Source of the DNA: Campylobacter upsaliensis
GTDB taxonomy: Bacteria; Campylobacterota; Campylobacteria; Campylobacterales; Campylobacteraceae
Direction of reading: 5' to 3'
NCBI RefSeq assembly: GCF_900637395.1
Contig: NZ_LR134372.1
Coordinates: 682,001 to 746,000, forward strand
Length of the DNA stretch: 64,000 nt
Shown here: positions 38,594 through 47,000 of the stretch, piece after piece
Position numbering within the stretch: position 1 is the first letter of the stretch
Layout: each line of letters opens with the position of its first letter
Notes under the pieces: generated by a model
Told to the model about the DNA's origin: nothing
The model's database searches: none
The model's input: the letters and a program-made list of their open reading frames with translations, nothing else
Position numbers and translations under genes: made by a program

Positions 38594-39421
38594 ATGAAAA
38601 AATATGCATTGGGTTTATTGGCAGGGTTGGTGCTTAGCACGAGTGTGATGGCTGAAAATATTTTTCCAATTTCTAGGGAACAGGGTTCTGGAACGCGTGG
38701 AGCATTTGTGGAAATTTTTGAAATTCAAAAAAAAGTTAAAGACAAAAAAATCGATGCGACCACTCAAAAAGCTGAAGTTACAAATTCAACAGGCGTTATG
38801 CTAACAACTGTTGCGAATTCTAAAAACTCCATAGGCTATATCTCGCTTGGCTCTTTAAATGATAGTGTTAAGGCACTTCAAATTGACGGCGTAGCACCAA
38901 GTGTAGAAAATATCAATAATAAAAGCTATAAAATCTCTCGTCCTTTTAATGTTGTAACAAAAACAACAAATCCGCTTATTGAAGACTTCCTAAAATATAG
39001 CACTTCAATAGAAGCAAAAGCTATTGTAGAAAAAGCAGGTTATATTGCAACAGCGAAGGAAAGTTTTAAAAGCTCAAAGCCAGAAGGTAAATTAATCGTA
39101 GCAGGTTCAAGCTCGGTAACTCCTTTAATGGAAAAATTAGCAGAATCTTATAAAGCGGTTAATCCTAATGCTGTGATAGAAATTCAACAAAGCGATTCTA
39201 CAACAGGTGTAAATAGCGTAGTTGAGGGCATTGCCGATATTGGTATGGTAAGCCGTGAGGTTAAAGATAGTGAGCTTAAAAAGGGCGTTACTCCGCTTGT
39301 TTTGGCTATTGACGGACTTGCTGTAATTGTTAATAAAAGCAATGGCGTAGAAAATCTTTCTAAAGATTCTGTTAAAAAAATCTTTATGGGAGAAATTACA
39401 GATTGGCAGGATGCTAAATAA
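38594..39421 (+). CDS. pstS: phosphate-binding periplasmic protein PstS, halves circularly permuted
   Basis: A secreted protein (signal peptide MKKYALGLLAGLVLSTSVMA) of 275 residues. All PstS motifs are present, but in an unusual order. The phosphate-binding SREQGSGTRGAF, normally in the middle, lies at residues 27-38 directly after the signal peptide. The segment normally N-terminal (LIVAGSSSVTPLMEKLAESY, then GIADIGMVSREV and VKKIFMGEITDWQDAK) lies at 166-275 and ends the protein. The break is thus at the hinge after ITDW. Fold and binding site can survive such a permutation. pstC follows after 13 bp, so no missing exon-like part is hidden downstream. Confidence 0.85.
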   Translation: MKKYALGLLAGLVLSTSVMAENIFPISREQGSGTRGAFVEIFEIQKKVKDKKIDATTQKAEVTNSTGVMLTTVANSKNSIGYISLGSLNDSVKALQIDGVAPSVENINNKSYKISRPFNVVTKTTNPLIEDFLKYSTSIEAKAIVEKAGYIATAKESFKSSKPEGKLIVAGSSSVTPLMEKLAESYKAVNPNAVIEIQQSDSTTGVNSVVEGIADIGMVSREVKDSELKKGVTPLVLAIDGLAVIVNKSNGVENLSKDSVKKIFMGEITDWQDAK

Positions 39422-39434
39422 GAAAGCTTAACTA

Positions 39435-40277
39435 ATGCAAGAAAAAATTTTTAAGGGCATTTTTGCCCTTTGTGCCTTACTTTCTATTTTTGCCGTTTTG
39501 ATGATTTGTTTCTTTTTGTTTGCGAATGCTATTCCAACGATTACTCAAATAGGACTTTTTGATTTTATTTTTGGTTTAGACTGGTATCCCACAGAGGAGA
39601 TTTTTGGAATTTTTCCTATGATAGTGGGAAGCATTTATGTAACAGCTCTTGCGATTTTAATCGGTGTGCCGCTTGGTGTTTTAAGCGCCATTTATCTTTC
39701 GCGTTTCGCAAATAAAAAGGAACAAAAATATATCCTACCAGCAGTAGAATTGCTAGGAGCGATCCCTTCTGTTGTGTATGGATTTTTTGGGCTTGTGGTA
39801 ATAGTCCCACTTCTTGCAACGACTTTTAGCGGAATTCCTGGCAAAAGCGTTTTAGCGGCAGCTTTGATATTAAGTATTATGATTTTACCAACTATCATTT
39901 TAGTTTCAAAAGCAGCCATTGATGCCCTTCCTCAAAGCTATTATGAGGGAGCTTTAGCACTTGGAGCAAGTAAAGAAAGAAGCGTGTTTTTCGCACTTAT
40001 ACCAGCGGCTAAAAGCGGAATTTTAGCTTCCATTATTTTGGGAGTTGGCAGGGCTATTGGTGAAGCTATGGCTGTCATTATGGTCGCTGGTAATCAAGCC
40101 CTAATCCCAACAAGCGTTTTAGAGGGTGTTAGAACCCTAACGACTAATATAGTCCTTGAAATGGGCTACGCACAAGATTTACATAGAGAGGTTTTAATCG
40201 CAAATGCGGTCGTGCTTTTTGTTTTTATCCTACTTATTAACACTTGCTTTAATGCACTAAAAAAGGAAGTTAAATGA
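39435..40277 (+). CDS. pstC: phosphate ABC transporter permease PstC
   Basis: A 280-residue inner-membrane permease with about six helices. Typical segments are FGIFPMIVGSIYVTALAILIGVPLGVLSAIYLS, AIPSVVYGFFGLVVIVPLL and the EAA loop YYEGALALGASKERSVFFALIPAAKSGI that contacts PstB. It pairs with PstA; its stop overlaps the pstA start by four bases. Confidence 0.94.
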   Translation: MQEKIFKGIFALCALLSIFAVLMICFFLFANAIPTITQIGLFDFIFGLDWYPTEEIFGIFPMIVGSIYVTALAILIGVPLGVLSAIYLSRFANKKEQKYILPAVELLGAIPSVVYGFFGLVVIVPLLATTFSGIPGKSVLAAALILSIMILPTIILVSKAAIDALPQSYYEGALALGASKERSVFFALIPAAKSGILASIILGVGRAIGEAMAVIMVAGNQALIPTSVLEGVRTLTTNIVLEMGYAQDLHREVLIANAVVLFVFILLINTCFNALKKEVK

Positions 40278-41092
40278 AAGCAGATAGACTTACTCTTACT
40301 TTAGCCTTTTTAATGCGTGTTTCTATGATTAGCGTTTTGCTTATTTTTCTTATTTTAATAGGCTTCATTTTTATTAAGGGTGTGGCACATTTAAATTTAG
40401 AAATGTTTGCGTGGGAGTATAATAGCAATAATATCTCTATGACTCCAGCCATTATAAATACGCTTAATATGGTCCTTTTTGCCCTTGCCCTTGCTATGCC
40501 GCTTGGCATTTTTGGGGCGATTTATTTGAGTGAGTATGGCAGTAAAAAAAGTAAAATTTTAAACGCTGTAAGGATTGCTTCTGAGACCTTAGTGGGAATT
40601 CCTAGTATAGTTTATGGTTTATTTGGGTATTTGGCTTTTGTGCTTTATTTTGGCTTTAAAACTAGCTTTGTTGCGGGGGGTTTGACCTTGGCAGTTATGA
40701 TTTTACCCCTCATTTTAAGAAGTGCTGAGGAGGCTTTAAAATCTGTGCCTATGAGCTTTAGAGAAGCGAGTTTTGCTCTTGGTGCTGGGAAATTGCGAAC
40801 TATTTTTATCATAATTTTACCCGTTGCAATTCCAGGAATTTTAGCGGGAGTGATTTTAAGCATAGGTCGCATAGTGGGAGAATCTGCCGCTTTACTTTAC
40901 ACTTCAGGAAGTGTGGCTAAGGTGGCTGGGCTTATGGACTCAGGACGAACTTTAAGTGTGCATATGTATGCGATTTCAAGTGAAGGACAGCATATCAATG
41001 AAGCTTATAGCACGGCGATGATACTTATCATCATCGTCTTTTTAATCAATCTTGGCTCAAATTATTTGGCTAAAAAATTAGTAAAAGCGTAG
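40274..41092 (+). CDS. pstA: phosphate ABC transporter permease PstA
   Basis: A 272-residue permease with the pattern of Pst[49 protein letters not shown] and the EAA loop [31 protein letters not shown]. It forms the channel with PstC. Overlap ATGA with pstC; pstB starts 8 bp after its stop. Confidence 0.94.
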   Translation: MKADRLTLTLAFLMRVSMISVLLIFLILIGFIFIKGVAHLNLEMFAWEYNSNNISMTPAIINTLNMVLFALALAMPLGIFGAIYLSEYGSKKSKILNAVRIASETLVGIPSIVYGLFGYLAFVLYFGFKTSFVAGGLTLAVMILPLILRSAEEALKSVPMSFREASFALGAGKLRTIFIIILPVAIPGILAGVILSIGRIVGESAALLYTSGSVAKVAGLMDSGRTLSVHMYAISSEGQHINEAYSTAMILIIIVFLINLGSNYLAKKLVKA

Positions 41093-41100
41093 GGAGTGAA

Positions 41101-41853
41101 ATGAAAAATTGTTTTGAAATTAAAAAAATGTCCTTGCATTATGGAGAATTTCAAGCTTTAAAAGATATTAATATGGACATTAAAAAGGGTAAGGTTACAG
41201 CATTTATAGGTCCTAGTGGGTGTGGGAAATCGACCTTTATTAAAAGTTTAAATCGTATGAACGATTTAGTGGAAAATTGCAAGATTAAGGGTAAAATTCT
41301 TTTTGATGGTAAAAATATTTATAAGGATTATGATGTCAATCTTTTACGCAAAAAGGTCGGCATGGTGTTTCAAAAGCCTAACCCCTTTCCTATGAGCATT
41401 TATGATAATATTACTTTTGGTCCCAAAACACACGGCATTAAGAAAAAATCTAAGCTTGATGAAATCGTAGAAAGCTCCTTAAAAGACGCTGCTTTATGGG
41501 ACGATTTAAAAGACAGGCTTGATAAATCGGCACTTGGCTTAAGTGGGGGACAGCAACAACGCCTTTGCATAGCAAGAACTTTGGCGGTTAATCCAGAAGT
41601 CATTTTAATGGACGAGCCAACATCAGCACTTGATCCTATCTCAACACTTAAAATTGAGGAGCTTATTTTACGCCTTAAGAAAGAATATAGCATTATTATC
41701 GTTACGCATAATATGCAACAAGCCGCTAGAATTTCTGACCAAACCGCCTTTTTCTTGCTTGGTGAAGTGATAGAATTTGACGATACTAGCAAAATTTTTA
41801 ACAATCCTAAAAACAAAAAAACTCAAGATTATGTTAATGGAAGATTTGGCTAA
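41101..41853 (+). CDS. pstB: phosphate ABC transporter ATPase PstB
   Basis: The 250-residue ATPase has Walker [15 protein letters not shown]-loop [16 protein letters not shown] (the [10 protein letters not shown] stretch is specific to PstB), signature [15 protein letters not shown] and Walker [14 protein letters not shown]. It ends the transporter set; the two-component genes follow after 32 bp. PhoU is not in the window. Confidence 0.96.
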   Translation: MKNCFEIKKMSLHYGEFQALKDINMDIKKGKVTAFIGPSGCGKSTFIKSLNRMNDLVENCKIKGKILFDGKNIYKDYDVNLLRKKVGMVFQKPNPFPMSIYDNITFGPKTHGIKKKSKLDEIVESSLKDAALWDDLKDRLDKSALGLSGGQQQRLCIARTLAVNPEVILMDEPTSALDPISTLKIEELILRLKKEYSIIIVTHNMQQAARISDQTAFFLLGEVIEFDDTSKIFNNPKNKKTQDYVNGRFG

Positions 41854-41885
41854 AATATCTTTTTATTTTAGTGAGAGGATTTTAT

Positions 41886-42560
41886 TTGGTTTTTGTTTTA
41901 GAAGATGATGCAAATATTTTAGAGCTTGTTTTATATGCGTTAAAAAGTCAAAACATTAACGCACAAGGCTTTTTAGATATAGAAAGTTTTAAAAAGGCTT
42001 TAAAGGCTGAAATTCCGCAAATTTTGGTGCTTGATGTTATGCTTCCTAATGCCAGTGGCTTTGAAATTTTAAAAGAGCTTAAAGCAAATGCTAATACTAA
42101 GGATATTTCTGTTTTAATGCTCACGGCTTTAAATCACGAAATTGATAAGGTTAAAGGGCTTGATTTGGGTGCTGATGATTATATCACTAAGCCCTTTAGC
42201 GTAATGGAATTTATCGCTAGAATTCGGGCGATTTTAAGACGCACATCACAAGAGCAAAATGCTGAAAATATCGTTTTAGATGAGCTTGAGCTATCTTACA
42301 AAACGCGTGAGGTTAAGGTCTGTGGTGCGGTAATTGTGCTAACTCTTAAAGAATTTGAGCTTCTTGGCTTTTTACTTAAAAATCAAAATAGAGTCTTTAG
42401 TCGCGATGATTTGCTAGAAATTCTTTGGGGGTATAGTTATAGTGGCGAGAGTAGGACTATTGATATACATATCAAAACTTTGCGTCAGAAGCTAGGCATT
42501 GCAAGTCGTTTTATTAAAACAATCCGCGGTGTAGGCTATAAAATTTCTAAAGATTCTTAA
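41886..42560 (+). CDS. phosR: PhoB-type response regulator (phosphate regulon, PhosR-like)
   Basis: A 224-residue OmpR/PhoB regulator: receiver domain with LEDD near the start, phospho-acceptor in VLDVMLPNASGF, and lysine in DYITKPFS, then a winged helix (VLTLKEFELLGFLLKN ... IDIHIKTLRQKLG ... IRGVGYKI). TTG 41886 is preferred as start because AGGA at 41876-41879 is 6 bp upstream; a GTG at 41871 would overlap that site. Its link to pstSCAB suggests it is the phosphate regulator, which in C. jejuni (PhosR, Cj0890) lies elsewhere. The gene name follows that inference. Confidence 0.8.
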   Translation: MVFVLEDDANILELVLYALKSQNINAQGFLDIESFKKALKAEIPQILVLDVMLPNASGFEILKELKANANTKDISVLMLTALNHEIDKVKGLDLGADDYITKPFSVMEFIARIRAILRRTSQEQNAENIVLDELELSYKTREVKVCGAVIVLTLKEFELLGFLLKNQNRVFSRDDLLEILWGYSYSGESRTIDIHIKTLRQKLGIASRFIKTIRGVGYKISKDS

Positions 42561-43921
42561 TGCAAAAAAAGCTTTTTTTCATTATTTTTAGTGTCATTTT
42601 TGCTTTGGTTTTTTTTATTAATGTTTTTTTGATTTTAAGTGAAGAAGAATTTTTCATAGGGCAAGATTTTTCTTGGCTTTTATCTTGTGTTTTAGCTGAA
42701 TTTTTTTTAGTTTTTTTATGTAGTTTTTTCTTGGCTAGATTTTTGTCCTATATTTTTTTAAAACCTTTAGAAAAGATCGATTTTGAAAATTTAGAGCATA
42801 TTCCCTACCCAGAGCTTAAAAAAATGCTTGAAAAAATCAAGCTAGAAAACAAAGCCTTTAAAATTCAATTTAAACACCTAAAAAGAAAAAAACAAGAATT
42901 GCAATCTTTAACGCAAAATATGAACGATGGCTTAATTTTCATCTCTCGCACAGGAGAAATTTTAAGTGAGAATTTAAGTGCGGAAAAATATTTTGCCAAT
43001 CTCAATTTAATTCATAATATTTTAGAGCTTAAAAATTCACAATTTTTAGAATTAGTTTTGAAATATCTTAAGGAATTTAAAAAGGAGAAATTAAAAAGCG
43101 AAATAAGAGAAAATTTCACTTTCCATTATCCTAATAATTTAGAATGTGAGCTTGTTTTCTCTCCCATTTTTTCGCAAAAAAAGAAATTTAAGGGTATGCT
43201 TATCGTGCTTTGTGATATCACAGAGCTTAAGCGTTTGCAAAATTTACGCAAGGAATTTAGCGCCAATGTAACCCACGAGTTAAAAACTCCGCTAACCTCC
43301 ATTATGGCAAGCTCTGAGATGATTAAAAACAAGCTTGTAGCTCCTCAAGATTTGCCCAATTTTGTCGATAAAATTCATTTAGAGTCTAAGCGTCTTTTAG
43401 ATATGATTAATGAAATTTTAAAAATCTCTTTTTTGGACGAAACGCAAACCCTGCCTTTTCATAGGGTCAATCTCAAGGAGGTCGTAGAACGCGCTTACAA
43501 ACGCCTAGAACTTCTTGCTAATCAACACACAATTCGTTTTGAGTTAGACTTAGAAGATGCTTATATTTTAGGCATTGATGAGCTTTTAGAAAATTTAGTT
43601 TTTAATCTTTGTGATAACGGCATTAAATATAACCATAAAGGCGGTTTTGTCAAAGTGAGACTTAAAAAACTTAACAATTTTGTGGAACTTAGCATTAGGG
43701 ATAATGGCATAGGAATTCCTAAAGAATTTCAAGAAAGGGTGTTTGAACGCTTTTTTTGTGTGGATAAAAGTCGCAGTAAGAAAATCGGCGGAAGCGGACT
43801 TGGACTTTCTATCGTCAAATCCGTCTTAAAACTTCATAAAGCAAGCATAGAGCTTAAAAGCGAACTTGGAAAAGGATGTGAATTTAAAATGCGTTTTATG
43901 CAAAATTTGCAAAAAGCTTAA
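42560..43921 (+). CDS. phosS: phosphate sensor histidine kinase (PhosS/PhoR-like)
   Basis: A 453-residue membrane kinase with two N-terminal membrane segments (about 4-25 and 38-60) and almost no periplasmic loop, a PAS-like region, then the kinase core: H-box VTHELKTPLTSIM, N-box NLCDNGIKYNHKGG, and G-boxes DNGIGIPKEF and GGSGLGLSIVKS. The short periplasmic part agrees with PhoR-type sensing through the Pst transporter rather than a ligand. Its start overlaps the regulator stop as TAATG. Confidence 0.85.
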   Translation: MQKKLFFIIFSVIFALVFFINVFLILSEEEFFIGQDFSWLLSCVLAEFFLVFLCSFFLARFLSYIFLKPLEKIDFENLEHIPYPELKKMLEKIKLENKAFKIQFKHLKRKKQELQSLTQNMNDGLIFISRTGEILSENLSAEKYFANLNLIHNILELKNSQFLELVLKYLKEFKKEKLKSEIRENFTFHYPNNLECELVFSPIFSQKKKFKGMLIVLCDITELKRLQNLRKEFSANVTHELKTPLTSIMASSEMIKNKLVAPQDLPNFVDKIHLESKRLLDMINEILKISFLDETQTLPFHRVNLKEVVERAYKRLELLANQHTIRFELDLEDAYILGIDELLENLVFNLCDNGIKYNHKGGFVKVRLKKLNNFVELSIRDNGIGIPKEFQERVFERFFCVDKSRSKKIGGSGLGLSIVKSVLKLHKASIELKSELGKGCEFKMRFMQNLQKA

Positions 43922-44031
43922 GCTTCACGCCCTTACCAAATTAAATTTTTAAAATGCTTTTTTTTTGAATTGTGTTAGAATTGCGAAATTTAAACAAAGA
44001 CTATCTTTTGTCATTGCAAGAAAGGAATTTT

Positions 44032-47000
44032 ATGAAGACCAAGCGTATAAAGAATAAAAAAATCGGCGTTATCATCGTGCTATCAACCACACTAGTAGGT
44101 GGTTTAGACGCCCAAATTATCCATATTGATAAGTTTTTTTACCGCGATTTTTTGGACTTAGGGCAGAATAAAGGCGCGTTTACCACAGGGGCAAAAGATG
44201 TCATAATCCACTCCCTCAAACAGCCCGGCGTTTCTGTAAGCTTTGAAGCCCCTATCATCGACCAATCCGCTAGAAGTAATAATGGTAATTCCACCGCTTT
44301 AGGGCGAAATTTTGTCATCACTGCTACGCATGTGGCAGGCAGTAGTGGTGATAGCAGTGATGCACTTGTCAATTCATTAAATGCAGAAGTGAAACGCTGG
44401 GGGCAGACAAGTTATAAGATAAGTGAAGATAGCAGATCCAACAACTACGGCTATGATGTGTCTTTTACGCGGTTTAATAAATATATTGTGGAAGGGGAGA
44501 TGGAAATCTTTGACGCAAAATTAGAGTCGTATAGCAAAGATAAAGAACAAAAAAATTTAGAAACTTTAAAAAAATATTTAACTAACAATGCGACAAACAA
44601 CAAGGGTGAACTTATTATTTTTCAAGCAGGTTCAGGGATATTAAGCCTTTTCAATGCGCCTGGCAATGGATTTAATAGAGCTGGGATAGCGGCGATTAGT
44701 GGGACGCGTGGGGGGAGTTTTAGTCGCCCTATTGATTTAGAGAGAATTACTTATGAAAATTCCACAGCAAATCAAAATGTCAATGCGAGAGGTATTCAAC
44801 TCATAGAATTTACGGATAAAACTTGGGTAAATGGTATTAGTCCCGGGGATAGCGGAAGCGGATTCTACATTTATGATAAGACTAAGAAAAAATGGCTACT
44901 GCTTGGGGTAACTTCTAAGGCGGATTTGGTAGGGCAGGGCAGTGCCGGTGTGGCAGTGGCAACCAAAGCAGACTTTGAAGAATTTAAAAAGCAAAATGAA
45001 TGGGAGTTTGATTTAAAAGGAGGGCAGAACTGGACTTTTGAAAAGCAGGTAGGGCAACAAGCAGAATTTAAACAAAATGGCTCAAATAGTAAACAACTCC
45101 AAACTGATAAAGATATAGTCTTTCAAAATGGTGGAACTATTGATTTAAAAGCGGATATGGATTTAATGGTAAGTGGGCAAGTCGGTGGGCTTGTGTTTAA
45201 GGCTAAAGCAAATAATGGAACTACTGAAACGACTTATACAATCACAAGCAATGGCACAAATAATAATATGCCTTTTGGTTTTAATGGCGCAGGGCTTGAT
45301 ATAGAAGAAAATGTCAAAGTGGAATGGGGGCTAGGGTTTATCAATGGTAAAAAGACGGCAGATGACGCATTGCATAAGGTCGGCAAAGGCACACTAATCT
45401 TTAAAACAGCACCACAAAATCCAAGCAGTGATGGTAAATATGGCTATCTACGCGTAGGCGATGGCAAGGTCATTTTTAATACAGATAAACAAGTCCTTGA
45501 TGGTGTGCATCTCACAAGTGGGAGGGGGACTTTAGAACTGACTAAAGATAAGGCACAAGCTTTTGGTGCGAGAAAGAATACTTCATCCATAGACGCTAAA
45601 TTACCTAATCATTTTATCCTAGACCAAAATAAGGTTACTGAGCTTGGATTCTACTTCGGCAATGGCGGGGGAAATTTTGATCTAAAGGGCAATAGCCTAA
45701 CGCTTAATACTATCTCTAGCAATGACGCACACGCAAATATTATTAATACTGACACTACGCAGAACAGCCCTAGTGCCATTACTATCGAGGGTTATGGATA
45801 TGATACAAGCAAAAATAAAACACACGAAAAAGCAAATACCATTATCCACGCAAGTTTTGGGCAAGATACAAAGAATAGCACAACTACTAGTCCAAATACA
45901 AACAATAATCTCAATCTCATCTATAAAGGTAATGGCACAGCCGCACTTATCTTTGATGGTAATATCGATGCGAAGGGGCTTGAAGTAGGTAATGGTAAGG
46001 TCGTTTTACAAGGACACCCTACAACTCACGCTTATATTAGAAATGAAAATGTAACCGCTACACAATATGGGAAACCCGGACAAAAGAATTTCTTAAACCT
46101 TGTGAAAGGTGCGGAGGGCAAGAGCCTACCTACTTGGATGGACCTAAGTCGCCCTAGCACTTTGGACCAGCCTGACTGGGACCATAGAGTGTTTAAATTT
46201 GAAAGAATTGATTTAAGTAGTGGTGCTAAGCTTGATATAGGGCGTGAGGCGACTTTGGATGGGCATATCGAGGCGAATTCTGGCTCGGTGATTAACTTCG
46301 GCGGAGATATAGAGCATTATATCGACAAAAAGGACGGCGAAAACACTACGGGCAATGGCTTTGACTATCGGCAAGAAGTGGAAAAGAAAACGCTCACAGA
46401 TAAAAATATCGCTAATCAAACGACACATTTTCACGGCAGCATTACAGCCGATAACACGACTATCACATCGGGGATTTATGACTTTAATGCTAAGCTTAAT
46501 TTGACAAATAATGCGAATTTGACAGCAGACTATCTTACCCTTGATAGAGAAAAGCATAATAGTGGGGCGATTTTAACGATGAATAACAGCACCGCAAATG
46601 TGAAAAATCTCATCTTTAGAAGCTTAAATGGCAATCATAGTGGGATTATTAACGCAAGTGGCAGTGGCACGCTACAAGTAACGCAGTCTCTAGGCTTTGA
46701 GAAATCAAGCTTTGATTTGAGTAATCTTAATAGCATAAATGGTATGAATAAGCCGGGGCAGTATGATATTTTTGCTAAGGATAAATCAAATATTACAGGG
46801 GCAAACACAACAATCACTGGCAATGTGGGCGTGATGGGTGGCTCTACTTTAAACATACAAAGCATTAATTTAGAAAGTGTGAATAAAAATTCTATTATAG
46901 TTGATGGACAAGGCTCAACACTAAATGTAAGCGATAAAATCAGCACGAGAAATCAAGATAATGTAACGATACTTATAAGAGGTGTTTCAAATGCTAATCA

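Noticed and set aside
41400-41816. 138-codon frame opposite pstB
   Set aside because: Antisense shadow of a strongly conserved ABC ATPase gene.
43972-44031. Upstream GTG start for the autotransporter
   Set aside because: No ribosome binding site and it would place 20 polar residues before the signal sequence; ATG 44032 has AAGGA.
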